64,000 nt of DNA from Collinsella aerofaciens (GCF_005844325.1 NZ_SPFY01000001.1:1-64000), one strand, 5' to 3'. Positions 53,247 through 62,467 are shown, numbered from the stretch's first letter. The notes: generated by a model from the letters alone, not told the origin. Made by a program: numbers and translations.

Positions 53247-54917
53247 ATGGCAGCTAAAAAATCATCTCCCTTGAAGATCATTCCGCTCGGTGGCCTTGAC
53301 GGCATCGGCAAGAACATGACGGTCTTCGAGTGCGGCGACGACATGGTGCTCGTCGACGCCGGCCTCATGTTCCCGGATGACTCCCAGCCCGGTATCGACC
53401 TGGTGCTTCCCGACTACACCTATGTTTTGGAGAACGAGGAAAAGCTCCGCGGTATCGTCGTTACCCACGGCCACGAGGACCACACCGGTTCGCTTCCGTA
53501 TCTGCTGCAGGACCTCAACAACAAGGTGCCCATCTTTTCGAGCAAGCTGACGCTTGGCTTTATCGAGGGTAAGCTTTCTGAGTTCCGCATCCGCGCACCC
53601 AAGTTCCGCGAGGTCAAGGGCGGCAGCCATGTCAACCTCGGCGGCATCTCGCTCGACTTCTTCTCGATGACGCACTCCATCCCCGGCGCTCTGGGCGTGT
53701 TCATCCGCACCAATCAGGGCACCGTTATGCACACCGGCGACTTTAAGCTCGACCAGACGCCCATCGACGGCGTCACGCCCGACTATGCCGCTATCAGCCG
53801 CTTTGCCAAGCAGGGCATCGACCTGTTGCTGTCCGACTCCACCAATGCCACGGTTCCCGGCTTTACCAAGTCCGAGGCCGAGGTTGGTCCCAACCTGCTG
53901 CATGCCATCAAGAACGCCCCGGGTCGCGTGTTCGTCGCTTCGTTCTCGAGCCATATCCATCGTTTGCAGCAGATCTGCGATGCCGCCCGCAAGTGCGGCC
54001 GTAAGGTCGTTGTGACCGGTCGTTCCATGCTCACCAACACCCGCGTCGCGCGCGAGCTGGGCTACCTCAACATCGACGATGCCGATATCATCGATGCCTT
54101 CGATATCGATAACCTGCCCGACGACAAGATCGTCGTCATGTGCACCGGTTCGCAGGGCGAGCCGCTGTCGGCCCTGTCCCGCATGGCCAATGGCGAGCAC
54201 AAGACGCTCTCTATCCACGAGGGCGATACCGTCATCCTCTCGGCAACTCCCGTTCCCGGCAACGAGAAAGCCGTCCAGCAGGTCGTCAACAGCCTGGCCA
54301 AGCTCGGCTGCGACGTGTGGGATAAGAACCGCGCTCTTGTCCACGTCTCGGGCCACGGTAGCCAGGAGGAGCTCAAGCTCCTGATGGCCATGGCCAAGCC
54401 CACTTACTTTATGCCGGTTCACGGTGAGGCCGTGCATCTGCGCGCCCATGCCCAGCTTGCCCGCAAGATGGGCATCAAGGACGATCATATCTTTATCCTC
54501 GATAACGGCGACACGCTCGAGATGCGCGGCGGTATCGTCAAGCGCGGTACGCCCGTCGAGTCCGGCGTCGTCTACGTCGACGGCCTTCGTATCGGCGATA
54601 CCGACCCCATCGTCTTGCGCGATCGTCAGAAGCTCGCCAATGACGGTATGGTTACCGCTGTTGCCATCGTCTCGCTTAAACACAAGAAGATCGAGGCCAT
54701 CGAGTTCTCGGGCCGCGGCGTCTCGTTTGCCATCGACGACCAGTTCTCTGAGGATGCCTCCGCGTCCATCATGAAGACGATCGAGAAGGGCAAGTTCAGC
54801 TTTACGAGCAGCGGTTCCGATGCTATTCGTAAGGCCGTGCGCGATTCGCTCTCTAACTTTATCTGGAGCCGTACGCGCACCCGTCCGATGATCATCCCGG
54901 TCGTCATGGAGGTTTAG
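53247..54917 (+). CDS. rnjA: Ribonuclease J
   Basis: Metallo-beta-lactamase/beta-CASP nuclease with 5'-3' exo- and endonuclease activity on RNA, central to mRNA decay and rRNA maturation where RNase E is absent. The metal motif THGHEDHTGS has His74, His76, Asp78 and His79. MTHSIPGALGVFI, HTGDFKLDQTP, and VSGHGSQEELKLLM with PVHGEAVHLRAHA complete the active site. The 556-residue length is normal. ATG 53247 has GAAAGGAAACC about 10 bases upstream. ftsK starts 2 bp after its stop. Confidence 0.97.
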   Translation: MAAKKSSPLKIIPLGGLDGIGKNMTVFECGDDMVLVDAGLMFPDDSQPGIDLVLPDYTYVLENEEKLRGIVVTHGHEDHTGSLPYLLQDLNNKVPIFSSKLTLGFIEGKLSEFRIRAPKFREVKGGSHVNLGGISLDFFSMTHSIPGALGVFIRTNQGTVMHTGDFKLDQTPIDGVTPDYAAISRFAKQGIDLLLSDSTNATVPGFTKSEAEVGPNLLHAIKNAPGRVFVASFSSHIHRLQQICDAARKCGRKVVVTGRSMLTNTRVARELGYLNIDDADIIDAFDIDNLPDDKIVVMCTGSQGEPLSALSRMANGEHKTLSIHEGDTVILSATPVPGNEKAVQQVVNSLAKLGCDVWDKNRALVHVSGHGSQEELKLLMAMAKPTYFMPVHGEAVHLRAHAQLARKMGIKDDHIFILDNGDTLEMRGGIVKRGTPVESGVVYVDGLRIGDTDPIVLRDRQKLANDGMVTAVAIVSLKHKKIEAIEFSGRGVSFAIDDQFSEDASASIMKTIEKGKFSFTSSGSDAIRKAVRDSLSNFIWSRTRTRPMIIPVVMEV

Positions 54918-54918
54918 T

Positions 54919-57696
54919 TTGGCGCGTGGATCTGCACAAAACGCCAAAAGCAATAAGGCCAATAACCAACCGGCATCTGCTAAGGGTGCCGGTTCCCATC
55001 TGCGTGCCAATAAGGGCCACGAGGCGGACTTCGACGATTTTGAGCCTTTGGTTGAGCCCTCGGCCAACCGTGATATCGCCGGCGTGGTCATCGCCGTTTT
55101 GGCGATTGCGTCCTTCATTGCCGTGATTTCGCCGGCGACCGCACCCGTTACGGCTGCGGTTGCCGGTTTCTACCACCTGGGCTTTGGTCTGGGCGCCTAC
55201 GTGCTGCCGATCGTCATTTTGCTGTTTGCCGCCACGCTCTTTTTAGGCGAGGACTCGCCGCTCAACGTACGCTCTGTTGCGGGCGGCGCCGTGGTCTTTA
55301 TCGCCGTCGTCTCCATTCTTTCGCTGATGGTGCCGGGTACGAGTGTCTCTTGTGACCTTATGTTCACGCCGCAAAATTTGTCCGCCTCGGGTGGCTACAT
55401 CGGTGCGTTTATTGCGAGTGCGCTGCAGAATGCCCTGGGTAAGCCTATCGCGATGGTAGTCCTGTTGGGCTTTGTCGTCGTGGGCTTGGTCATCATCGGC
55501 TTTTCGGTTGGCGGCGTTTTGCGCTCTGCTCGCGACCGTGCGGCCGATTTTGCCGAGCGCCGCCGTGCCGATGTCAACGCCAGCCCGTGGGGTGACGACG
55601 AAGCCCTGTCGGTGCCCGGCGTTGCCCGTCCGCACCTGAGCATTCTTCGTCAAAAGGGCCCCGATGCGGCCGTGACTACGGTTATGGGTAGCGAAGTCGA
55701 TCCGATTCTGGACGATGAGGACGTGGACGAAGATCCGTTTGTCGACGTGTCTGAGGCCGTGGAGGCCGAGCGGGCCAAGACAACGCTGTTGCCGCGCCGC
55801 CATGCCAAGAAGGGCAAGGCTGCGCCCAAACTCAATACGAGTGAGCCCGACCCGTCTTGGTCCGAGAGCGAGATTGAGCTCACCGAGGGTGATGACGAGG
55901 ACGACGAGGCTCCGATTGAGACCGCAAAGACAACTTTGCTGCCGCGTCGCCATGCAAAGCGCGACCAGGTAACCGGTCAGCTTTCGATGGAAGACGACCC
56001 CGATAAGATCGACGAGTCCGAGCCGCCGTTTGCCGTGAATCCTGTCTCGGCAGCACCTCAGATCCCCGACTTCTTGAAGCATCCCAAGGTTGCCGATGCG
56101 CCTGCCTTGAGTGCTGTCGAATCGGCTGCGGCCAGCGATGGGGGAACGGACGGCGGCGCCGCAGATAACGAGGGCGAAGAAGAGGACGGCCTCAAACTTC
56201 CGCCACTTGAGATTCTGCATGCCAACCCGCAGTCGGCTTCCGCTGCGTCTTCGGACAAGGAGCTGGAGCAAACTGCCGAGTCGCTGCAGTCGACCCTGCT
56301 TGAGTTTGGCCGCAGCGCCCGCGTGGTCGGCTGGATCGCCGGCCCCACGGTGACGACCTTTAAGCTGCAACCTGGCGAGGGCGAGCGCGTGAGCAAGATT
56401 TCGAGCCTCGAGGACGATATCGCGCTTTCGCTCGCAGCTCAGTCGGTTCGTATCTTTGCCCCGATCCCCGGCACGTCGCTCGTGGGTATCGAGATCCCCA
56501 ATCGCAAGCGCCAGAACGTCAACCTGGGCGACGTGCTGCCCTATGTGAAGGGCGGTCCGCTCGAGCTGGCCATCGGTCGCGATGCCGAGGGTACGCCGGT
56601 CGTCGCCGACCTCGCCAAGATGCCCCACCTGCTGATCGCCGGCACGACCGGTTCTGGTAAGTCGGTGATGATCAACTCCATCATCACGACCCTGCTCATG
56701 CGCGCGCTTCCCGAGGACGTTCGCCTGATCATGGTCGACCCCAAGCGCGTCGAGCTTGCGGGCTATAACGGTCTGCCGCATCTTTACGTGCCTGTAGTGA
56801 CCGAGCCCAAGCAGGCCGCGAGCGCTCTGCAATGGGCCGTGTCCGAGATGGAGCGTCGCCTGAAGGTCTTCGAGCGTCTCAATGTACGTAAGATCTCGAC
56901 CTATAACGAAAAGCAGGCCGCCGGCGAGTTTGAACATTACGATAACCCGCCGCAAAAGATGCCCTATCTGGTCATTATCATCGACGAGCTCTCGGACCTG
57001 ATGATGGTCGCCGGTAAGGATGTCGAGGCCTCGATCGTGCGTATTGCTCAGCTGGGCCGTGCCGCCGGTATCCACCTTATCGTGGCCACGCAGCGCCCGA
57101 GCTCCAACGTGGTGACGGGCCTCATTAAGGCCAACATCACCAACCGCATCGCCTTTAACGTCGCCACGGGCATCGACTCGCGCGTCATCATCGACCAGAT
57201 GGGTGCCGAAAAGCTCACCGGTTTGGGCGACATGCTGTTCTCCAAGGTCGACTGGGGCAAGCCTCGTCGTATTCAGGGCTGCTTTGTCTCGGACGATGAA
57301 ATCAACGAGATTGTCGAGTTCGTCAAGTCGCAAAGCGAGCCCGACTACCATGAGGAGATCCTGTCGGCTGTGGCGCCCGCTTCCATGTCCATGGCGGGTG
57401 GCGGCATTGTCCGCACCGGAGTTGCCGAGCCGCAAGACGATGATCCGCTCATTTGGGAAGCCGCCCATATTGTGGTGGAATCGCAGCTGGGCTCCACATC
57501 TGGCCTGCAACGCCGCCTTAAGGTTGGCTATGCGCGCGCCGGGCGTATTATGGACATGCTGGAAGAAAAGGGTGTCGTCGGCCCGCCCGACGGTTCCAAG
57601 CCGCGCGAGGTCCTGTTGGACGAGGAGGGGCTTGCCGCGCTGGAGTCTGTCGACGCCGAGATGGCACGTGAAGATCGTGAGTTTGGAGGATTCTGA
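54919..57696 (+). CDS. ftsK: DNA translocase FtsK/SpoIIIE
   Basis: Hexameric septal DNA pump that segregates chromosome termini and, in most bacteria, activates Xer recombination at dif. Four N-terminal membrane segments (about 50-200) are followed by an acidic, disordered linker (about 205-450), then the alpha-beta RecA-like motor with Walker A GTTGSGKS (575-582) and VIIIDELSDLM. The C-terminal gamma winged helix spans about 850-910. The linker contains AKTTLLPRRHAK twice (286-297 and 336-347). The TTG start at 54919 follows GGAGG. It probably cooperates with XerC, encoded at 9569. Confidence 0.96.
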   Translation: MARGSAQNAKSNKANNQPASAKGAGSHLRANKGHEADFDDFEPLVEPSANRDIAGVVIAVLAIASFIAVISPATAPVTAAVAGFYHLGFGLGAYVLPIVILLFAATLFLGEDSPLNVRSVAGGAVVFIAVVSILSLMVPGTSVSCDLMFTPQNLSASGGYIGAFIASALQNALGKPIAMVVLLGFVVVGLVIIGFSVGGVLRSARDRAADFAERRRADVNASPWGDDEALSVPGVARPHLSILRQKGPDAAVTTVMGSEVDPILDDEDVDEDPFVDVSEAVEAERAKTTLLPRRHAKKGKAAPKLNTSEPDPSWSESEIELTEGDDEDDEAPIETAKTTLLPRRHAKRDQVTGQLSMEDDPDKIDESEPPFAVNPVSAAPQIPDFLKHPKVADAPALSAVESAAASDGGTDGGAADNEGEEEDGLKLPPLEILHANPQSASAASSDKELEQTAESLQSTLLEFGRSARVVGWIAGPTVTTFKLQPGEGERVSKISSLEDDIALSLAAQSVRIFAPIPGTSLVGIEIPNRKRQNVNLGDVLPYVKGGPLELAIGRDAEGTPVVADLAKMPHLLIAGTTGSGKSVMINSIITTLLMRALPEDVRLIMVDPKRVELAGYNGLPHLYVPVVTEPKQAASALQWAVSEMERRLKVFERLNVRKISTYNEKQAAGEFEHYDNPPQKMPYLVIIIDELSDLMMVAGKDVEASIVRIAQLGRAAGIHLIVATQRPSSNVVTGLIKANITNRIAFNVATGIDSRVIIDQMGAEKLTGLGDMLFSKVDWGKPRRIQGCFVSDDEINEIVEFVKSQSEPDYHEEILSAVAPASMSMAGGGIVRTGVAEPQDDDPLIWEAAHIVVESQLGSTSGLQRRLKVGYARAGRIMDMLEEKGVVGPPDGSKPREVLLDEEGLAALESVDAEMAREDREFGGF

Positions 57697-59207
57697 TGGC
57701 TGCACGCTTTGGTGACATGCTGCTCGAGCAGCGTCGCCGAATGGGCCTTTCCATTCAGCAGGTCGCCAACACCATCAAAATCAGGCCGCAGATCATCGAG
57801 TTTTTCGAGACCGGTAACTTTGCTTCGATGCCGCCGCGCGGCTATGCGCAGGGCATGATTTCGAGCTATGCTCGCTTTTTGGGCCTCAATCCGCGCGAGG
57901 TCGTCAATGCCTACTTTGACGACCTGATGGCATACGAACGCGAGACGTCTCAGCAGGGCGGTCGTTTTCAGGACGCCGCTGGCTACGTCAATTCGCGCTC
58001 CTCGGTCGATAACGGGCGCTTCCTGATGGTTCAGGGCGGTCGTTCGACCCGCTATGGACAGCGTCCTCAGCAGGCCGGTTATATTACCGAGACGGGTTCG
58101 GGCGAGGAGATTCGCTCACAGCGTGACCGGTTCCGCAGTACGCCGATGCCTGAGGACCGTGCGCTTCCCGCTGCCCGCGGCGTGGCGCGTGACCCTCGTG
58201 CCGGCTACGGCGACGGCGGCTATTCCGATCGCGGTTACCGTGGTGCCTCTACGGGACGCTCTCGCGGTGGCTATGCGGATGCCGATACCACGCAGGTAAC
58301 GCCGCGTCTTCGCTCTCAATCACAGCCGTATGGCCAGCGCTCTTCGGCTTCGCGTTCGGGCCAGCGTGGCTATCAAGGCCGCGGTGAGCTTGCGCTCCGC
58401 TCGGGTCAGCGCAGCCTTCAGGGCCAGGGCGGCTATCGCGGCCGTTCCGATAGCAATCGCGGCCGTATGCCTCAGGGAAGCGGCCGCAGCAGTTCCGGTC
58501 GTGGACGCGGCGGATCCCGTACTCCTCAAAACAACGGGCTCGATCCGCGTATCGTCTACGCCGGCATCGGTGCCGTGGTGTTGCTGCTGATTGTGCTCAT
58601 CGTGGTGCTTCTGCGCGGCTGCGCATCTTCGACGCCCGAGACCACGCCCGAGACGCCCGCTGCTACCAAGACGACGACCAAGAAGTCTTCTAAGAAGTCC
58701 GAAACGGTCGACGAGGACGAAGACACCGATGAAGCGACGGATGCGTCGACTGATTCGGACGCTACCAAGACGACGGCCAAGAAGGAAGAGAACGAGGTCA
58801 CGAAGGTCAAAGTTTCCGTTGCCAAGGGAAAGACCGCGTGGATTGAGGTCAAGGTCGACGGCAAGTCGGTCTATGGCGCTCAGGCGACTGGCCCCTTTGA
58901 GCAGGAGTACACGCCCGAGTCCTCGATCGAGATCACCACGTCCAAGCCTTCCGATGTTACCGTTACCAAGAACGGTGAAAAGGTCCGTTACGATACCAAG
59001 ACCTCGGGCGTGGCTCGTGTGACGATCACCGTTCCTAAGAAGGAGACGACTGATTCCGAGAATGGTGAAAGTTCTGATGGCACCGACACCACCGATGGTA
59101 CCGATACCACCGACCGCACCGGTGCCCAGTCCGCGGATGGCGCCGATACCGCAACTGACGGTCAGACGCCCACCGATTCTACCGACTATTCGTACGATAG
59201 CTACTAA
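57696..59207 (+). CDS. RodZ-like helix-turn-helix membrane protein with Arg/Gly-rich linker
   Basis: N-terminal HTH_25 domain (1-75: FGDMLLEQRRRMGLSIQQVA, then MPPRGYAQGMISSYARFLGL), as in RodZ, which connects MreB to the cell wall machinery. Residues about 95-280 are a low-complexity linker rich in Arg, Gly, Ser, Gln and Tyr (GQRGYQGRG, GRGRGGSR). One membrane segment lies at 286-308. The extracellular part has a Lys/Thr- and acid-rich spacer, a beta-rich domain (about 365-450, DUF4115-like) and a Ser/Thr/Asp tail with TDGTDTTD repeats. The ATG overlaps the ftsK stop. The cytoplasmic RG-rich stretch is unusual for RodZ. Confidence 0.82.
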   Translation: MAARFGDMLLEQRRRMGLSIQQVANTIKIRPQIIEFFETGNFASMPPRGYAQGMISSYARFLGLNPREVVNAYFDDLMAYERETSQQGGRFQDAAGYVNSRSSVDNGRFLMVQGGRSTRYGQRPQQAGYITETGSGEEIRSQRDRFRSTPMPEDRALPAARGVARDPRAGYGDGGYSDRGYRGASTGRSRGGYADADTTQVTPRLRSQSQPYGQRSSASRSGQRGYQGRGELALRSGQRSLQGQGGYRGRSDSNRGRMPQGSGRSSSGRGRGGSRTPQNNGLDPRIVYAGIGAVVLLLIVLIVVLLRGCASSTPETTPETPAATKTTTKKSSKKSETVDEDEDTDEATDASTDSDATKTTAKKEENEVTKVKVSVAKGKTAWIEVKVDGKSVYGAQATGPFEQEYTPESSIEITTSKPSDVTVTKNGEKVRYDTKTSGVARVTITVPKKETTDSENGESSDGTDTTDGTDTTDRTGAQSADGADTATDGQTPTDSTDYSYDSY

Positions 59208-59233
59208 GCCGCTCGTACGCGAAAGGAAACATC

Positions 59234-59731
59234 ATGGCTAAAGATTCCAGCTTCGACGTCGTGTCCGAGGTCAACATGCAAGAGGTCGACAACGCCTTCC
59301 AGCAGACCACGCGCGAGATTTCCCAGCGCTATGACCTTAAGGATTCCGGCGCCACGATCGAGCTTTCGAAGGGCGACAAGCTCTTTACGATCAACGCCCC
59401 GGCCGACTTTGTCTCCAAGCAGATTATCGACGTGCTGAGCTCCAAGCTCATCAAGCGCGGCATCGACCTCAAGGCTGTCTCGTGGGATGCTCCACAGGCG
59501 GCGTCGGGCGGCACCGTGCGCGTGCTCGGCCATGTCGTCGAGGGTATCGACCAGGCGACCGCCAAGAAGATCAATAAGGACATCAAGGACCAAAAGCTTA
59601 AGGTCAAGGTGACCATCGAGGCCGACAAGCTGCGTGTTTCCTCTGCTTCGAAGGACGCGTTGCAGACCGTGATCCAGTTCTTGCGCGACCAGGACTACGG
59701 CCAGCCGCTACAGTTCACCAACTACCGCTAA
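59234..59731 (+). CDS. yajQ: YajQ family nucleotide-binding protein (UPF0234)
   Basis: Small two-domain RNP-fold protein. Xanthomonas homologues bind cyclic di-GMP, others bind tRNA or GTP; the role here is not known. It begins KDSSFDVVSEVNMQEVDNAF and contains QRYDLKDSGATIEL, then a C-terminal VTIEADKLRVSSASKDALQ and ends with LQFTNYR, all standard. 165 residues. The ATG is preceded by GAAAGGAAA. It lies between the RodZ-like gene and rimO, 26-27 bp from each. Confidence 0.93.
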   Translation: MAKDSSFDVVSEVNMQEVDNAFQQTTREISQRYDLKDSGATIELSKGDKLFTINAPADFVSKQIIDVLSSKLIKRGIDLKAVSWDAPQAASGGTVRVLGHVVEGIDQATAKKINKDIKDQKLKVKVTIEADKLRVSSASKDALQTVIQFLRDQDYGQPLQFTNYR

Positions 59732-59758
59732 TATCATTCGAAAGGACCGCTCTCCAAC

Positions 59759-61108
59759 ATGGATACACCGTTGGGCTCCGTGCTCTACATCACCCTCGGG
59801 TGCGCTAAGAACGAGGTTGACACCGACCGCATGCGTTCTCTTTTGACCGCCGCGGGCTACGAAGAGGCATTCGACCCGCAGGATGCCGATATCGCCATCG
59901 TCAATACATGCTCGTTTCTCGCCTCCGCAACGTCCGAGAGCATCGAGACCACGCTCGAGCTCGCCAACGAGGTTCAGGACGGCGTTCGTTCTTGCCCCAT
60001 CGTTATGTGCGGCTGCGTGCCGTCGCGCTATGGCGACGACCTGCCTGACGAGCTGCCCGAGGTCGCTGCCTTTGTGAAGGCCGACGAGGAGGACGGCATC
60101 GTGGCGGTCATCGATGGCGTGCTGGGTGTCGAGCGTGAGATCGCAGCCTATATCCCGCAGGTCAAGCGTACCGTCGAGGGCGCCGTTGCCTACGTCAAGA
60201 TTTCCGATGGCTGCAACCGTTTCTGCAGCTTCTGCATGATCCCCTATATTCGCGGTCGCTATCATTCGCGCAATGCCGAGAGCATTATCTCCGAGGTGCG
60301 CGACCTGGTTGCCGGCGGCGTGCGCGAGATTGTGCTGATTGGCCAGGACACGGGCATCTGGGGTACCGACTTTGCCGACGAGGACGTCACCGAGGGCTCG
60401 CCGCGCAATCTGGCGCAGCTGCTGCGTGCCGTCGCCGAGGCCGTGCGCCCGCACAACGTCTGGGTCCGCGTGCTCTATCTGCAGCCCGAGGGCATGACCG
60501 ACGAGCTTATCGATACGATTCGCGATACGCCCGAGGTGCTGCCCTATATCGATATCCCCGTGCAGCACTGTGACGCGCGCATCCTTAAGGCCATGCGTCG
60601 CTCCGGTTCGCGTCAAGAGCTCGAGGATCTGTTCCGCGATCTGCGTGAGCGTATCCCCGGCATCGTGATCCGTTCCACGGCCATGGTCGGCTTCCCGACC
60701 GAGACCGACGACGAGTTCCGCGACCTCATCGACTTTATGGACACCGTCGGCTTCGACTACACGAGTGTCTTTGCCTACTCGCGTGAGGAAGGCAGCCTGG
60801 CCGCCAAGATGGAGGGTCAGGTCGACGAAGAGGTCAAGCTTGAGCGCGCCCAGGAGGCCATGGATCTGGCCGAGTCGCTCGGTTTTGCCGCTACCGCCGC
60901 ACATGTGGGCGAGCGCGCCCAGGTGATCGTCGACGGTATCGAAGAGACCGAGGACGGCGCCGAGCTGATCGGCCATGCCTGGTTCCAGGCGCCCGATTCC
61001 GATGGCGCTGTGCACTTGGACGCCAGCGAGGCGTCCGTGGGCGATATTCTGACTGTCGAGTTTACCGATAGCTTCTGCTATGAGCTTATCGGCCATGTTG
61101 TGGAGTAG
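59759..61108 (+). CDS. rimO: Ribosomal protein S12 methylthiotransferase RimO
   Basis: Radical SAM enzyme adding a methylthio group to an aspartate of S12. The MTTase domain starts ITLGCAKNEVDTDRM, with VNTCSFLASA and MCGCVPSRY; the radical SAM motif CNRFCSFC has Cys152, 156 and 159, followed by MIPYIRGRYHSR. A TRAM domain is at the C-terminus. LGCAKN-VD is diagnostic for RimO over MiaB/MtaB. 449 residues. The ATG follows AAAGGA. pgsA starts 10 bp downstream, as in many actinobacteria. Confidence 0.95.
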   Translation: MDTPLGSVLYITLGCAKNEVDTDRMRSLLTAAGYEEAFDPQDADIAIVNTCSFLASATSESIETTLELANEVQDGVRSCPIVMCGCVPSRYGDDLPDELPEVAAFVKADEEDGIVAVIDGVLGVEREIAAYIPQVKRTVEGAVAYVKISDGCNRFCSFCMIPYIRGRYHSRNAESIISEVRDLVAGGVREIVLIGQDTGIWGTDFADEDVTEGSPRNLAQLLRAVAEAVRPHNVWVRVLYLQPEGMTDELIDTIRDTPEVLPYIDIPVQHCDARILKAMRRSGSRQELEDLFRDLRERIPGIVIRSTAMVGFPTETDDEFRDLIDFMDTVGFDYTSVFAYSREEGSLAAKMEGQVDEEVKLERAQEAMDLAESLGFAATAAHVGERAQVIVDGIEETEDGAELIGHAWFQAPDSDGAVHLDASEASVGDILTVEFTDSFCYELIGHVVE

Positions 61109-61117
61109 GAGAGCGTC

Positions 61118-61756
61118 GTGGCAAACGAGAGCAATAAGGAACTGACGAGTGTTTGGACGCCCGCCAATATCGTGACGTGCGTGCGCATCGTCTTTATCCC
61201 GGTGTTCATGATTGTGTCGGCGCTGTCTCACACGAGTGTTGCCGGTACGGATTGGAGCATCTTCGACGGCCCGCTCGCCGCCGCCGCTTTTATTCTGTAC
61301 GTGATTCTGTCGTGCACCGATAAGGTCGACGGCTATCTGGCGCGCTCGCGCAACGAGATCACCGATTTCGGCAAGTTCTTGGACCCCATCGCGGACAAGC
61401 TGCTGGTGTTCTCGGCCCTGCTGCTGTTCTTGGATTTTGGCGCGGTGACCGTGTGGTCCGTGTTCATTATCCTGTTCCGCGAGCTGCTGGTGAGCGCTCT
61501 TCGCATGGTCGCGAGTGCTGCTGGTGTGGTCGTTGCGGCCGATAAGCTCGGCAAGTACAAGACGGCGACCACGATGGTCTCCATCTGCGGTTATCTGTGC
61601 GTCTTTGCGATGGCCGGCTTGCACCTTGGCCCGGTGGCGCTGACGCTCGGCATCTACTCGGTGTCGCGCTTCCTGTACGCCGTTGCCGTTGTCCTGACCG
61701 TTATCTCGGGCGCCCAGTACTTCTGGAACTGCCGCAAGATCGTCTTTTCGGTCTAG
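61118..61756 (+). CDS. pgsA: CDP-diacylglycerol--glycerol-3-phosphate 3-phosphatidyltransferase
   Basis: Membrane enzyme making phosphatidylglycerol phosphate from the CDP-diacylglycerol produced by CdsA. The CDP-alcohol phosphotransferase motif D-x2-D-G-x2-A-R-x8-G-x3-D-x3-D begins at Asp68 (DKVDGYLARSRNEITDFGKF, then LDPIAD). About five hydrophobic segments in 212 residues. GTG start. It sits between rimO and cinA, the conserved rimO-pgsA-cinA-recA order. Confidence 0.94.
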   Translation: MANESNKELTSVWTPANIVTCVRIVFIPVFMIVSALSHTSVAGTDWSIFDGPLAAAAFILYVILSCTDKVDGYLARSRNEITDFGKFLDPIADKLLVFSALLLFLDFGAVTVWSVFIILFRELLVSALRMVASAAGVVVAADKLGKYKTATTMVSICGYLCVFAMAGLHLGPVALTLGIYSVSRFLYAVAVVLTVISGAQYFWNCRKIVFSV

Positions 61757-61768
61757 GTCCTGGTGGGT

Positions 61769-62299
61769 ATGACGGACTCTTTTGAGCAGATTTCCGCACA
61801 TAACGAGGAGCTGGCGCGCGATATTGTCGAGCGCGCGAGCGCTCGGGGCGTGACGGTTTCGACGGCTGAGTCGCTGACGGCGGGTATGATCGCCTCGACG
61901 ATTGCCGATATCCCGGGCGCCTCGGCGGTGCTGCGTGGCGGTGCGGTGACCTATTGCGATGAGATCAAGCATCGCGTTCTTGGTGTTGAGCAGGAGACGC
62001 TCGACCGCTATACCGCGGTGTCGCATCAGACCGCGCGCGAGATGGCGGCGGGTTCGCTGGAGCTGTACCAGAGCGATATTGCAGTGAGCGCAACGGGTTA
62101 TGCCGGCCCCGGCGGTGGCACTGAGGAAGATCCGGCGGGCACTTTCTATATTGGCTGGGCGTATCGCTCCGCCGATGGGGGCGTGCCGGTCGTGGACTCT
62201 GTGCGCTGCCACTATGAGGGCGACCGTTCGTGTGTTCGTGCCCATGCGGTCGCGGAGGCATTGGGACGCATTGCCCTTGTGCTCAACTCTATGGAATAG
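61769..62299 (+). CDS. cinA: CinA C-terminal domain protein (nicotinamide-nucleotide amidase type)
   Basis: Stand-alone C-terminal CinA domain (PncC family), which deamidates NMN to nicotinic acid mononucleotide. STAESLTAGMIASTIADIPG, GGAVTYCDEIKHRVLGV, VSHQTAREMA and SATGYAGPGGGT are family hallmarks. The N-terminal MoaB-like half of full CinA is missing, as in E. coli PncC. I use ATG 61769; GTG 61763 is equally possible. cinA-recA linkage with competence induction is known in Streptococcus, but here a hairpin and a new promoter separate them. Confidence 0.92.
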   Translation: MTDSFEQISAHNEELARDIVERASARGVTVSTAESLTAGMIASTIADIPGASAVLRGGAVTYCDEIKHRVLGVEQETLDRYTAVSHQTAREMAAGSLELYQSDIAVSATGYAGPGGGTEEDPAGTFYIGWAYRSADGGVPVVDSVRCHYEGDRSCVRAHAVAEALGRIALVLNSME

Positions 62300-62306
62300 A
62301 CGTGTT

Positions 62307-62330
62307 TTAAGGGGCCTCCGGGCCCCTTAA
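62307..62330 (+). terminator. Hairpin after cinA
   Basis: TTAAGGGGCC-TCCG-GGCCCCTTAA, a perfect 10-bp stem directly after cinA. The stem ends in AA/TT rather than a T-run, so it is a likely but not ideal terminator, symmetrical for both strands. Confidence 0.65.
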
Positions 62331-62349
62331 TTGTGGAGATAGGGACCTC
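62329..62349 (+). repeat. Dispersed 21-bp repeat, copy 2 (TTGTGGAGATAGGGACCTC core)
   Basis: Matches 5094-5114 at 20 of 21 positions and begins on the last two bases of the cinA hairpin. It lies 57 bp before the recA TTTGGTC array. Confidence 0.75.
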
Positions 62350-62405
62350 AGAAGAATTTAGCGTTTGTGCTGTTCATGGGTGTATTTTTGCCTGCCTTGT
62401 TCATT

Positions 62406-62467
62406 TTTGGTCCTTTGTGGTCAAGCATTTGGTCAGTGTTTGGTCGGCGTTTGGTTGGGTTTTGGAA
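62406..62467 (+). promoter_or_regulatory. Six-unit TTTGGTC phased array, site C (recA)
   Basis: GGTC-type heptamers start at 62406 (TTTGGTC), 62416 (TGTGGTC), 62428 (TTTGGTC), 62439 (TTTGGTC), 62450 (TTTGGTT) and 62461 (TTTGGAA). The offsets are 10, 12, 11, 11 and 11 bp, so all units face about the same side of the helix. The 62439-62456 pair has the same 18-bp form as sites A and B. The array ends 30 bp before the recA -35. Confidence 0.8.

Noticed and set aside
62406..62467. TTTGGTC array as a cluster of DnaA boxes or a CRISPR-like array
   Set aside because: The heptamer does not match the DnaA box (TTATCCACA), and units of 11 bp with 4-bp spacers are far too short for CRISPR.
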